This document shows, piece by piece, positions 36,885 to 45,482 of a stretch of 64,000 nt of DNA. The stretch is taken from assembly GCF_900102505.1 (NCBI RefSeq), contig NZ_FMVT01000001.1, positions 494,623 through 558,622 on the forward strand, given 5' to 3'. The notes under the pieces were generated by a model. That model was given only the letters and a program-made list of their open reading frames with translations. It searched no databases and was not told the origin of the DNA. How positions within the stretch are numbered: the stretch's first letter is position 1; each line of letters opens with the position of its first letter. Origin of the DNA: Paracoccus tibetensis (GTDB taxonomy: Bacteria > Pseudomonadota > Alphaproteobacteria > Rhodobacterales > Rhodobacteraceae). Made by a program: the position numbers and the translations under genes.

Positions 36885-37136
36885 ATGCAAGACGATCAGG
36901 CCTATGGCGTCGCAGCCGACGAGCTGCGCCAGTTCATCGAGCAGTTCGAGCAGCTCGAGGCCGAGAAGAAGGACATTGCCGAGCGGCAGAAGGAGGTCAT
37001 GGCCGAGGCGAAGGCGCGCGGCTACGACACCAAGGTGATGAAGAAGATCGTCGCGCTGCGAAAGCGCCACCGCGACGACATCGCCGAGGAAGAGGCCATC
37101 CTCGAGATGTACAAGACCGCGCTCGGCATGGTCTGA
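36885..37136 (+). CDS. gapR: GapR-like nucleoid-associated protein (DUF2312)
   Basis: 83-residue coiled-coil DNA-binding protein. Sequence ADELRQFIEQFEQLEAEKKD, then DIAERQKEVMAEAKARGYD and KKIVALRKRHRDDIAEEE is the DUF2312 signature. In Caulobacter, GapR encircles overtwisted DNA ahead of replication and transcription forks and stimulates type II topoisomerases. Full length, own promoter region of about 97 bp shared with the divergent dtd operon. Confidence 0.94.
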   Translation: MQDDQAYGVAADELRQFIEQFEQLEAEKKDIAERQKEVMAEAKARGYDTKVMKKIVALRKRHRDDIAEEEAILEMYKTALGMV

Positions 37137-37154
37137 GCCGGGCAGGCGGGCCGG

Positions 37155-38030
37155 TCAGGGCAGGATGAACTCCACCCCCGGCAGGACCGCGATCTCGGCC
37201 ACGTCGGCGCGGTAGTTCCGCGTCACCTCGTCCACGATCTCCTGCGTCCAGCCGGGCAGCTCAATCACCTGGTCCAACATCCCCGGCAGGGCGTGCAGGG
37301 CCAGGACCTCGGCATAGATCTGGCGGCGGCGTGCGACGGTCAGCTGGTCCTGGCCCGCCATCGCCTCGCGCAGGCGGGCGATGCCCAGGTCGCCGAGCAG
37401 CTCGTGCATGTAGAGAAGGCTGCCGGCCAGCGGCACGTCGGCGGGCATGCCGCCGACGAGGCGCACGACCTCGGGCCAGATCAGCGGCACGTCCTCGTGG
37501 CACCAGATCACCACACGCCGGCCGCCCGCGGCCTGCACCAGCTGGCGGATCGGCTCGCGCCAGCGCAGGTCCTGCGGGCCGCATCCCTGCACCAGCTCGT
37601 CATAGCCGCCGCCCGCAAATTGCGGCAGCACCTCGGCCAGCAGCGTGGCCGGGTTGCGGATGGCCAGGAAGAACTCGGTCTCGGACGAGGGAAACAGGCG
37701 CATCAGCGCCGCCACCCGCGCCGCCATCTGCGGATAAAGCCCCTCGCGGCCGCAGACCCGCCCCGGCGCGCCCATGAAGGTCGGCGTCGACATGACCACG
37801 CGGGCCGGCGCGTCGCTTTCCAGCATCGCGTCCAGCATGATCCCCTCCATCTCGCCGCTGGCCGCGCCGCCGTCCAGCGAGGCCAGCGCCTCGTCGATGA
37901 TGCCGCGGTGGCGGTTGGGGGTCACGACCTCGGTGCCGTTCTTCAAGAGCCAGTTCCGGTTGTTCAGCAGGGTCTTCAGCATCCGGTCGCCATCGGTGCC
38001 ATGCACCCCCACGTGAAAGACCAGTTGCAT
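37155..38030 (-). CDS. Sulfotransferase-like protein of unknown function
   Basis: 291-residue soluble protein. The start MQLVFHVGVHGTDGDRMLKT resembles the beta-strand/P-loop start of PAPS-dependent sulfotransferases (usually HIGxxKTGT), but the KTGTT motif is degraded here to HGTDGDR. Later segments SSETEFFLAIRNPATLLAEV and RVVIWCHEDVPLIWPEVV keep the sulfotransferase feel (the R.P motif of PAPS binding). The substrate is unknown and catalytic activity is doubtful. Divergent from the iron permease gene. Confidence 0.6.
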   Translation of the reverse strand: MQLVFHVGVHGTDGDRMLKTLLNNRNWLLKNGTEVVTPNRHRGIIDEALASLDGGAASGEMEGIMLDAMLESDAPARVVMSTPTFMGAPGRVCGREGLYPQMAARVAALMRLFPSSETEFFLAIRNPATLLAEVLPQFAGGGYDELVQGCGPQDLRWREPIRQLVQAAGGRRVVIWCHEDVPLIWPEVVRLVGGMPADVPLAGSLLYMHELLGDLGIARLREAMAGQDQLTVARRRQIYAEVLALHALPGMLDQVIELPGWTQEIVDEVTRNYRADVAEIAVLPGVEFILP

Positions 38031-38135
38031 GAAGTGGACCGCCTGTCTGCCGCTTGTTCCCGCCCCCAAGGGGCAGCGCGCAGACTAGCCATCCGGCGTG
38101 GACAGTCAAACCGCTTTCCATTAACCGCTGCTGCC

Positions 38136-39860
38136 ATGACGGACGGGGCAGCACAGGCATCGGAGGCGCGGTCGCTCCAGCACGGCCTGCGGCAGGGCGG
38201 CGGGCGGCGCTGGTCGGTGGCGGCCGCGCTGGTCGCGGCGCTGGTGCTGCTGCCGGTGCTGTCGGTCCTGTGGATGGCGGCGCGCCCCACCGACAACATC
38301 TGGCCGCATCTGATGGCGACGGTGATGCCGCGCTACTTCACCGCGACGGTGGTCCTGGCCGCCGGCACCGGGCTTCTGGCGGCGGCGATGGGGGCGGGGG
38401 CGGCCTGGCTCGTCAGCATGTACGAGTTTCCGCTGCGCCGCCCGCTGCAATGGCTGCTGCTGCTGCCGCTGGCCGTGCCCGCCTATATCGGCGCCTACGC
38501 GCTGGCCGACTTCCTCGACTATTCCGGGCCGGTGCAGACCGCGCTGCGCGGCTGGTTCGGCTGGCAATCCTCGCGCGATTACTGGTTTCCGCGCATCCGC
38601 TCGATCGAGGCGGCGATCGTCGTGCTGGCCGCGGCGCTTTACCCCTATGTCTACCTGCTGACCCGCGCCGCCCTGAACGAGCAGTCGGGCAGCGCCTACG
38701 AGGTCGCGCGCGCGCTCGGCACCGGGCCCTGGGCGATGTTCTGGAGGCTCGGCCTGCCCCTGGCGCGTCCGGCCATCGTCGCCGGCTCGGCCATCGCCAT
38801 GATGGAGGCCGTCGCCGATTACGGGGTCGTCACCTATTTCGGCGTGCAGACGCTGAACACCGGCATCTTCACCACCTGGCTCGAGCGGCGCAACGCGGGC
38901 GGCGCGGCGCAGATCGCCTGCGTGATCCTGCTGGTCGTCGTCATCCTGGCCCTGTGGGAGCGGTTCGGCCGCCGCGGCGCCCGCTTCCATCAGAGCGCGC
39001 GCCAGCCGCGCCCGATCCAGCCGCAGCGCCTGCACGGGGCCGCGGCGCTTCTGGCGACGGCGGCCTGCCTCTTTCCGTTCCTGCTGGGCTTCGTGCTGCC
39101 GGTCGGCGTCATCCTCAGCTACGCGCTGTCCTACCCGCAGGGCTGGCTGACGCCGGGCCTGGCGCGGGCGGCCTGGAACACCGTCAGCCTCGGCTCGGTC
39201 GCGGCGGTGCTGACGGTGGGGCTGGCGCTGGTGATGGTCTATGGCGTGCGCATCTCGGGCCGCCGCCTGCCGCGCCTGCTGCTGCCGATCACCACCATCG
39301 GCTATGCCGCGCCCGGCGCGGTGCTGGCGGTGGGCATCCTGATCCCGCTGGCCGCGCTGGACCACCGCCTGGCGGACGGCTGGCTGGCGCTGACCGGCAC
39401 CGATCCCGGCCTCATGCTGACCGGCACGGGCTTTGCCATCATCCTGGCCTATGTCGTCCGGTTCTTCGCGATCGGGCAGGGGGCGCTGGACGCGGCCTTC
39501 ACGCGCGTGCCACCCTCGCTGCCGATGGCGGCGCGCTCGCTCGGGCGCAGCCATGCGGGGGTGCTGCGCGACGTCTTCCTGCCGATGATGCGCGGCTCGG
39601 TCGGCGCGGCGCTGCTGCTGGTCTTCGTGGATTGCGTCAAGGAACTTCCCGCCACGCTGCTGCTGCGCCCCTTCAACTTCGAGACCCTCGCCACCCGCGC
39701 CCATCAGCGCGCCAGCGTCGAGGATCTGGGCAATGCCGCGCCCGCCGCGCTGCTGGTCATGGCCGTGGGCCTTCTGGCCGTGGGGCTTCTGGCGCGCACG
39801 AGGCTTGGCTTGCAGAACGGCGGCCGGCGCGCTATCGCAGGCAAGGGTTCGCCGGTTTAG
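38136..39860 (+). CDS. fbpB: Iron(III) ABC transporter permease (FbpB-like)
   Basis: 574-residue permease with two fused BPD_transp_1 halves and about 12 helices. EAA loops are EVARALGTGPWAMFWRLGLP and MAARSLGRSHAGVLRDVFLP; the FbpB/SfuB markers PAYIGAYALADFLDYSGPVQ and CVKELPATLLLRPFNFETLA are present. Binding protein and ATPase genes are not adjacent. The stop codon (39858-39860) lies inside the tRNA-Thr gene: the last three residues (SPV) and the stop are read from its first ten bases and preceding bases. Confidence 0.93.
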   Translation: MTDGAAQASEARSLQHGLRQGGGRRWSVAAALVAALVLLPVLSVLWMAARPTDNIWPHLMATVMPRYFTATVVLAAGTGLLAAAMGAGAAWLVSMYEFPLRRPLQWLLLLPLAVPAYIGAYALADFLDYSGPVQTALRGWFGWQSSRDYWFPRIRSIEAAIVVLAAALYPYVYLLTRAALNEQSGSAYEVARALGTGPWAMFWRLGLPLARPAIVAGSAIAMMEAVADYGVVTYFGVQTLNTGIFTTWLERRNAGGAAQIACVILLVVVILALWERFGRRGARFHQSARQPRPIQPQRLHGAAALLATAACLFPFLLGFVLPVGVILSYALSYPQGWLTPGLARAAWNTVSLGSVAAVLTVGLALVMVYGVRISGRRLPRLLLPITTIGYAAPGAVLAVGILIPLAALDHRLADGWLALTGTDPGLMLTGTGFAIILAYVVRFFAIGQGALDAAFTRVPPSLPMAARSLGRSHAGVLRDVFLPMMRGSVGAALLLVFVDCVKELPATLLLRPFNFETLATRAHQRASVEDLGNAAPAALLVMAVGLLAVGLLARTRLGLQNGGRRAIAGKGSPV

Positions 39861-39925
39861 CTCAGCGGTAGAGCGTCTGCCTTGTAAGCAGGGGGTCGGG
39901 GGTTCAAGTCCCTCAACCGGCACCA
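39851..39925 (+). tRNA. tRNA-Thr (anticodon TGT), CCA encoded
   Basis: Folds as a complete cloverleaf: acceptor GCCGGTT / AACCGGC, D arm GCTC-AGCGGTA-GAGC, anticodon stem TCTGC/GCAGG around loop CTTGTAA (anticodon TGT), T arm with loop TTCAAGT, discriminator A and a genomic CCA. Its first ten bases overlap the end of the iron permease gene on the same strand. Confidence 0.95.
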
Positions 39926-40010
39926 TCGCCCACCCGTGGGCAGGCGAAAGCCCGCGCGGGCGCGCAAAGGCCACCGGGCGGCCTTGAACATCGCCGCGCA
40001 AGCGTCTATC

Positions 40011-40039
40011 TTGACCGTGCTTCGGTGAATTCTCTGCAT
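40011..40039 (+). promoter_or_regulatory. Possible cspA promoter
   Basis: TTGACC at 40011 with a 17-bp spacer to a weak -10 (CTGCAT) about 90 bp before the cold-shock gene, which would give a long untranslated leader of the kind that regulates csp genes. The -10 match is poor. Confidence 0.3.
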
Positions 40040-40131
40040 CCTGTCTGCGTCTGCCTTCAGTCTGCTTTGTTAATCTGACTGGGCCAAGCCGCTGCATGTC
40101 GCGAGCGGTATCTAAGACAGGAGATCTCACG

Positions 40132-40338
40132 ATGGCCAACGGCACCGTGAAATGGTTCAACAGCACCAAAGGCTTCGGCTTCATCCAGCCGGAAGCCGGC
40201 CGCCAGGACGTGTTCCTGCACATCTCGGCTCTCGAGCGCGCGGGCCTGTCGGCTCCGGCCGATGGCCAGAAGGTGACCTACGAGCTCGAGCGTGGCCGCG
40301 ACGGTCGCGAATCGGCGACGAACATCCAGTTCGTCTGA
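40132..40338 (+). CDS. cspA: Cold-shock protein (CspA family)
   Basis: 68-residue single CSD RNA chaperone. RNP1 KGFGFIQ and RNP2 DVFLHISALE are both present after NGTVKWFN. Strong SD (AGGAG) before ATG. A 206-bp leader follows the upstream tRNA-Thr gene and a terminator follows the CDS. Whether it is cold-induced or constitutive cannot be told. Confidence 0.96.
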   Translation: MANGTVKWFNSTKGFGFIQPEAGRQDVFLHISALERAGLSAPADGQKVTYELERGRDGRESATNIQFV

Positions 40339-40361
40339 TCTTTCGGATCATCGCATTCAGG

Positions 40362-40385
40362 AAGGCCGCCCTCGGGCGGCCTTTT
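40362..40385 (+). terminator. Rho-independent terminator after cspA
   Basis: AAGGCCGCCC / GGGCGGCCTT stem with a 2-nt plus closing loop (TC), then TTTT at 40382-40385. Confidence 0.88.
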
Positions 40386-40437
40386 GCGTGGCCGCGGCGG
40401 CTTGAGCCGCCGGTGAAACTGTCTTAGCAGGAAGCGC

Positions 40438-41259
40438 ATGAAGATCCTTTTCCTCGGCGACGTCATGGGCCGTGCGGGCCGCCGCGCGATCTCGGAACGG
40501 CTGGCGGCCCTGCGCGCGCGGCTGAAGGCGGACCTGGTCATCGTCAATGCCGAGAACGCCAGCGGCGGCCGGGGCATCACCGCGGGCCATGCCCAACTGC
40601 TGCTCGAGTCGGGCGCCGACTGCCTGACGCTCGGCGATCATGCCTTCGATCAGAAGGACATGCTGGCCTTCATCGACCGCGAGCCGCGCATCGTCCGCCC
40701 GCTGAACTTCGCCAAGGAGGCGCCGGGCCGCGGCCATGCCGTCATCAGCGACGCGCGCGGGCGCAAGGCGCTGGTGGTGCAGGCGCTCGGGCAGGTGTTC
40801 ATGTCGCGGCCCTATGACGACCCGTTCTCGGCGCTGGACGCGGTGCTGCGTGCGCATCCCCCTGGCGGGATGGTGCAGGCGGCGGTCGTCGACATCCATG
40901 CCGAGGCGACCAGCGAGAAGATGGCGATCGGCCACTTTTGCGACGGCCGCGCCAGCCTCGTCGTCGGCACGCACACCCATGTGCCCACCGCCGACGCGCA
41001 GGTCCTGCCGCGCGGCACGGCCTTCCAGTCCGATGCCGGCATGTGCGGCGACTATGACAGCGTCATTGGCATGGAGAAGACCGAGCCGCTGCGCCGCTTC
41101 GTCACCGGCATGAGCCGCGACCGCTTCACCCCGGCCGAGGGCGAGGCGACGCTGGCGGGCGTGCTGGTCGAGACCGACGATCGCACCGGCCTGGCCCGCG
41201 CGATCCATGCCGTGCGCGACGGCGGCCGGCTGGCCCCGGCGGGTCCGGCCGCTGGCTGA
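40438..41259 (+). CDS. YmdB-family metallophosphoesterase (TIGR00282)
   Basis: 273-residue calcineurin-like phosphodiesterase of the YmdB type, which in Bacillus cleaves cyclic AMP and affects biofilm genes. Metal-site blocks are LFLGDVMGRAGR, VNAENASGGRGI, TLGDHAFDQ, VDIHAEATSEK and VGTHTHVPTAD, with LPRGTAFQSDAGMCGDYDSV. The usual GNH is GDH here. Commonly grouped with yebC in alphaproteobacteria, which lies 4 kb away here. Confidence 0.9.
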   Translation: MKILFLGDVMGRAGRRAISERLAALRARLKADLVIVNAENASGGRGITAGHAQLLLESGADCLTLGDHAFDQKDMLAFIDREPRIVRPLNFAKEAPGRGHAVISDARGRKALVVQALGQVFMSRPYDDPFSALDAVLRAHPPGGMVQAAVVDIHAEATSEKMAIGHFCDGRASLVVGTHTHVPTADAQVLPRGTAFQSDAGMCGDYDSVIGMEKTEPLRRFVTGMSRDRFTPAEGEATLAGVLVETDDRTGLARAIHAVRDGGRLAPAGPAAG

Positions 41260-41341
41260 GCCTTGCGAGCGGCGGTCCAGTTCGCGCAGGATGCCGCAGG
41301 CGCGGCGGCGCCGCATCCACAGAAGACGAATCGAGTTGTGA

Positions 41342-43123
41342 ATGTTCGGATTTGAACTGGCCGGCACGACCGGCGCCGTGGTGACGATCTTCGTCATCAT
41401 CGGGATGCTGATCCTCTTCGTGCGCGAGACCTACCCGCCCGAGGTCACGGCCATCATCGGCGCGGTCGTCCTGCTGCTGCTGGGCCTGCTCGACCCCGCC
41501 CGCATCCCGGCGGTGCTGTCGAACTCGGCGCCCTGGACCATCGCCTTCATGTTCATCATCGTGGCCGGCCTCGTGCGGACCGGGGCGCTGGACTGGATGG
41601 GCCAGCGCGCCTCGCGCCATGCGGGGGATCACCCGGTGATGACGCTGGCGCTGCTCTCGATCGTGGTCTGCATCATGTCGGCCTTCGTGAACAACACGCC
41701 GCTGGTCGTCGTGATGGTCCCGATCTTCATGCAGCTGGCCAAGGAACTTGGAACTTCCCCCTCCAAGGTCATGATTCCGCTGTCCTATTTGTCGATCCTC
41801 GGCGGCACGATGACGCTGATCGGCACCTCGACCAACATCCTCGTGGACGGCGTCGCGCAGGCCCAGGGCCTGCGCCACTTCACCATCTTCGAGATCACTT
41901 GGGTCGGCCTGCCGATGGCCATCGTCGGCGTCGCCTACCTGCTGGTCTTCGGCCCCAAGCTGCTGCCCGAGCGCGATTCGATGTCGCAGCTGCTCTCCGG
42001 GCGCAGCAAGATGAAGTTCTTCACCGAGGTCGCCATCCCTGAGGATTCCTCGCTGGTCGGCCGCGCGCTGGACGAGGTCGACATCTTCGCGCGCGACAAT
42101 GCCCGGGTGATCGACGTCCTGCGCGGGGACGCCTCGCTGCGCCGCGACCTGCCCGCCGTGCGGTTGGAGGAGGGGGACCGCGTGGTCCTGCGCACCCCCA
42201 TGTCCGAGGTCCTGGGCCTTCAGACCCACAAGGACCTGCGGATGGTGGACAAGCTTTCCTCGGTCGAGACGACGACGGTCGAGGTGCTGATCACGCCGGG
42301 CTGCCGGATGGTCGGCCGCTCGCTCGGCTCGATGCGGCTGCGGCGGCGCTATGGCGTCTACGTGCTGGCGGCGCACCGCAAGAACCAGAACATCGGCCGG
42401 CAGCTCGACGACCTCGTCGTCCGCGTCGGCGACACGCTGCTGCTGGAGGGCGCGATGGGCGACATCCAGCGCCTCGCCGCCGACATGGAGATGGTCGAGG
42501 TGAACGCGCCCTCGGACCGCGCCTATCGCCGCCGGCATGCGCCCATCGTGGTCGCGACGCTTCTGGCGGTGGTGATCCTCTCAGCCTTCGAGGTGGCGCC
42601 GATCCTGCTTTTGTCGTTCATCGGCGCGGCGGTGGTGCTGGGAACGCGCTGCATCGACGCGGACGAGGCGCTGTCCTTCGTAGACGGCCGCCTCATGGCG
42701 CTGATCTTCGCCATGCTCGCCGTCGGCGCGGGGCTGGAGAACAGCGGCGCGGTGCAGCTGATCGTCGATCAGGTCGCACCCTGGCTCGCGACGCTGCCGC
42801 ATTGGGCGCTGGTGCTGGCGATCTACCTTCTGGCGACCATCCTGACCGAGACGGTGACGAACAACGCCGTCGCGGTCATCGTGACGCCGCTGGCGATCAG
42901 CCTCGGCACGACGCTTGGGGTCGACCCGCGCCCGCTGGTGATCGCGGTGATGATGGGCGCCTCGGCCAGCTTCGCGACGCCGATCGGCTATCAGACCAAC
43001 ACGCTCGTCTACGGGCCGGGCGGCTACCGCTTCACCGACTTCCTCAAGATCGGCGTCCCGCTGAACCTGTTGATGGCGCTTGTCGCCTCGGTGCTGATCC
43101 CGATCATCTGGCCGCTCGGTTAA
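41342..43123 (+). CDS. SLC13-family permease with RCK/TrkA-C domains (first copy)
   Basis: 593-residue transporter with helices flanking a soluble insert. SLC13/DASS features are FVNNTPLVVVMVPIFMQLAK, MTLIGTSTNILVDGVAQ and the C-terminal TNNAVAVIVTPLAI with ASFATPIGYQTNTLVYGPGG. The insert (about residues 215-390) holds two TrkA_C domains (SLVGRALDEVDIFARDNARV; MVGRSLGSMRLRRRYGVYVL). Substrate may be sulfate or a dicarboxylate; unresolved. The N-terminal half is intact and it has its own 82-bp upstream gap. Confidence 0.9.
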   Translation: MFGFELAGTTGAVVTIFVIIGMLILFVRETYPPEVTAIIGAVVLLLLGLLDPARIPAVLSNSAPWTIAFMFIIVAGLVRTGALDWMGQRASRHAGDHPVMTLALLSIVVCIMSAFVNNTPLVVVMVPIFMQLAKELGTSPSKVMIPLSYLSILGGTMTLIGTSTNILVDGVAQAQGLRHFTIFEITWVGLPMAIVGVAYLLVFGPKLLPERDSMSQLLSGRSKMKFFTEVAIPEDSSLVGRALDEVDIFARDNARVIDVLRGDASLRRDLPAVRLEEGDRVVLRTPMSEVLGLQTHKDLRMVDKLSSVETTTVEVLITPGCRMVGRSLGSMRLRRRYGVYVLAAHRKNQNIGRQLDDLVVRVGDTLLLEGAMGDIQRLAADMEMVEVNAPSDRAYRRRHAPIVVATLLAVVILSAFEVAPILLLSFIGAAVVLGTRCIDADEALSFVDGRLMALIFAMLAVGAGLENSGAVQLIVDQVAPWLATLPHWALVLAIYLLATILTETVTNNAVAVIVTPLAISLGTTLGVDPRPLVIAVMMGASASFATPIGYQTNTLVYGPGGYRFTDFLKIGVPLNLLMALVASVLIPIIWPLG

Positions 43124-43153
43124 GGCGCGTTAACCCGCCCTTCGGGAGGCGCA

Positions 43154-43170
43154 ATGCTGCCATGCAGCAT
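43154..43170. repeat. Short perfect hairpin upstream of the DUF1127-like gene
   Basis: ATGCTGC-CAT-GCAGCAT, a 7-bp stem with a 3-nt loop, located 30 bp after the SLC13 stop and about 80 bp before the small CDS. No T-tract follows, so it is probably not a terminator on its own. Confidence 0.4.
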
Positions 43171-43251
43171 CGGCGGTTGCGATCCGGGGCCCGAAGGCCG
43201 ATCTAGGTCGCAGGGGAGGAAACGCCTGACCGAGTTGCAAGGAGTTTCCAC

Positions 43252-43476
43252 ATGGCGACCATCACCACCAATGCTCAGGCCGGCGGCTTTTCGTCCTCGG
43301 TTCTGCTGGCACCGTTCCGCGCCATCGGGCGCTTCATGATCATGCTGGCCGAAGCCAGCCCGCAGATGCGCGCACTGCACCGCCTGAGCGAGGTCTCGGA
43401 CGAGGAACTGGCCGCGAAGGGCCTGACCCGCGACGGCGAAGTCCGCCGCATCCTGGGCGGCGCTGCCGCCATCTGA
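43252..43476 (+). CDS. Small DUF1127-like protein
   Basis: 74-residue protein. The end MRALHRLSEVSDEELAAKGL, then TRDGEVRRIL has the pattern of the DUF1127 (YjiS-like) family: an LS-D-EL-x-GL-R motif following a hydrophobic segment (SSSVLLAPFRAIGRFMIML). Small DUF1127 proteins influence growth, phosphate and carbon metabolism and RNA turnover in other alphaproteobacteria. SD AAGGAG precedes ATG. Own terminator at 43525. Confidence 0.75.
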   Translation: MATITTNAQAGGFSSSVLLAPFRAIGRFMIMLAEASPQMRALHRLSEVSDEELAAKGLTRDGEVRRILGGAAAI

Positions 43477-43524
43477 CCGCTGCGGCGCTGCGGCCATCTT
43501 GTCCGCCTCTGGCGCGGACAGTCC

Positions 43525-43549
43525 AACGCGGCCCTCAGGGCCGCGTTTT
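43525..43549 (+). terminator. Rho-independent terminator after the DUF1127-like gene
   Basis: AACGCGGCCC / GGGCCGCGTT around a TCA loop, followed by TTTT (stem T included). It sits between two convergent genes, and can also serve the minus-strand permease because the T-tract is mirrored by AA on the other side. Confidence 0.85.
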
Positions 43550-43562
43550 GCGTATGGATGCG

Positions 43563-45338
43563 CTAGAACGGCCAGACGATCGGCAGCAGTGGGACCGAGA
43601 CGGCCAGCACGATGAGCTCCAGCGGCAGGCCCATGCGCCAGTAGTCCCCGAACTGGTAGTTGCCGGGGCCGAGGATCAGCGTGTTGTTCTGGTGCCCGAT
43701 CGGCGTCAGGAAGGCGCAGGAGGCCGCGACCGCGACGCCCATCAGGAAGGCGTCGGGCTGCACCCCGATCTCTTCGGCCAGGCGGATGCTGACCGGCGCG
43801 GCGATGATCGTCGTCGCGTTGTTGTTCAGGATGTCCGACAGCATCATCGTCGCCGCCATCAGCAGCAGGAGCGTGATCGACGGGCCGTAGCCCTCGGTCA
43901 GGCTGGCAAGGCCGCCGGCGATGAGGGCGGTGCCGCCCGTCTCGTCCAGGGCCAGCCCGAGCGGGATCATCGAGCCGAGCAGCACGATGACCGGCCAGTC
44001 CACGTGGGAGTAGATCTCGTTCACCGACAGCACGCCGAAGAGCACATAGGCGATGATGACGACGCCGAGGGCGATGGGCATGGTCGTCAGCCCGAGCGAT
44101 GTCGCCAGCACCGCCAGTGCGAAGAGCGTGATGGCCGTGCGCATGTGCCGCTCGCGCTGGACGGGCAGGCTGCCGCCGTCGATCCGCAGGAGGCTGGCGG
44201 CCTGGAGCACCTCGTCGCTGCGCCGCTCGGGCATCAGCATCAGCAGCAGGTCGCCCGACTGCACCTCCTGACGGGCCAGCGCCTCGCGCAGGGCGACGCC
44301 GCGCCGGCGCATCCCGATCAGCACGCTGTCATGGCGGTTCAGCATCCCGAAGGACTGCACCGAGCGGCCGACGAGGTCCGAGGCGGCCGGCACGAGGCAT
44401 TCCACCAGGTGCTGCCCCTCGCTGTCGGGCCGGGCGCGCGGCTCGGACCGGCCGTCGGGGAAGGCGAGGTTCTGGGTCGAGCGGTATTCGTCCAGCGCCG
44501 CAGGGTCGGCGCGCAGGATCAGCACGTCCCCGTCCTCGATTTGCTGCTCGTCGAGATTGCCGGCGATGTCCTGCCCGCGCCGGCGCACGCCGGTGATGCG
44601 GACGGAGTGCTTCTGCGCCTCGGCCCGCGCATCGGCGACGCGGCGCAGGTTCGGAAGGCTGCCGGGCGCGACCACGAGGGCCGCGATGTAGCGGCGCTGC
44701 GGGCCGTCGTTGCCGCCGGCCTCGGCCGTGCGCTGCGGCAGGAGGCGCCAGCCGATGAGCGCGATGAAGGCGATGCCGGCCAGCGCCACCGCGCCGCCCA
44801 CGGGCAGGAAGTCGAACATCCGGTAGGGCTCGCCCAGCACGTCGGCCCGAAAGCCCGAGACGATCAGGTTCGGCGGCGTGCCGATCAGCGTCAGCATCCC
44901 CCCGAGGATGGTGGCGAAGGCCAGCGGCATCAGCGTCAGCCCCGCCGCGCGCTTGGCCTTGCGCGCCGCCTGCAGGTCCACCGGCATCAGCATGGCAAGG
45001 GCCGCGATGTTGTTCATGAAGCCCGACAGGAAACCGCCGACCGAGCCGAAGACGAGGATATGGCCCGTCGTCCCCCGCTCGGTCCCCGCGATCAGCCGCG
45101 TCAGCCGGGAGACCGCCCCCGAGCGCGAGAGGCCCGCCGTCGCGATCAGCACCAGCGCCACGATCAGCGTCGTCGGGTTGCCGAAGCCCGAGAAGGCGTC
45201 GGCCGAGGGCACGATGCCCAGCAGGACCGCCGTCATCAGCCCGGCGAAGGCCACGAGGTCGTGCCGCCAGCGCCCCCAGAACATCAGCACCATGATTGCT
45301 CCCAGAAGAGCAAACAGCACCGCCTGCGGATATGTCAT
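43563..45338 (-). CDS. SLC13-family permease with RCK/TrkA-C domains (second copy)
   Basis: 591-residue transporter of the same architecture as the copy at 41342, and convergent with it across the DUF1127-like gene. Motifs GNPTTLIVALVLIATAGL, LSGFMNNIAALAMLMPV, TLIGTPPNLIVSGFRAD, DILNNNATTIIAAPVSIRLA and AFLTPIGHQNNTLILGPGNY are typical. The insert (about 205-395) holds two TrkA_C domains. Not close enough in sequence to be a recent duplicate. Substrate unresolved. Confidence 0.9.
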   Translation of the reverse strand: MTYPQAVLFALLGAIMVLMFWGRWRHDLVAFAGLMTAVLLGIVPSADAFSGFGNPTTLIVALVLIATAGLSRSGAVSRLTRLIAGTERGTTGHILVFGSVGGFLSGFMNNIAALAMLMPVDLQAARKAKRAAGLTLMPLAFATILGGMLTLIGTPPNLIVSGFRADVLGEPYRMFDFLPVGGAVALAGIAFIALIGWRLLPQRTAEAGGNDGPQRRYIAALVVAPGSLPNLRRVADARAEAQKHSVRITGVRRRGQDIAGNLDEQQIEDGDVLILRADPAALDEYRSTQNLAFPDGRSEPRARPDSEGQHLVECLVPAASDLVGRSVQSFGMLNRHDSVLIGMRRRGVALREALARQEVQSGDLLLMLMPERRSDEVLQAASLLRIDGGSLPVQRERHMRTAITLFALAVLATSLGLTTMPIALGVVIIAYVLFGVLSVNEIYSHVDWPVIVLLGSMIPLGLALDETGGTALIAGGLASLTEGYGPSITLLLLMAATMMLSDILNNNATTIIAAPVSIRLAEEIGVQPDAFLMGVAVAASCAFLTPIGHQNNTLILGPGNYQFGDYWRMGLPLELIVLAVSVPLLPIVWPF

Positions 45339-45482
45339 GAACTGTCCCTTCGCCGGGCGCCCCTGCGGCGCCTCTTGGGGTGCAACGTGGCGAAAGCCGC
45401 GCCGGTTCGTCTTGCGATGCGAGGGGCGGCTGGACTATGAAGCCGTGCAACACGTATTGACAGGCTTGAAGGACGACCGGAC

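Noticed and set aside
38121..40223. Minus-strand open frame of 700 codons crossing the iron permease gene, tRNA-Thr and cspA start
   Set aside because: It would run antisense through a tRNA and two well-supported genes and has no recognisable domain.
43548..45440. Plus-strand open frame of 630 codons opposite the second SLC13 permease
   Set aside because: His/Arg/Gln/Asp-rich shadow; the minus strand encodes an intact transporter.
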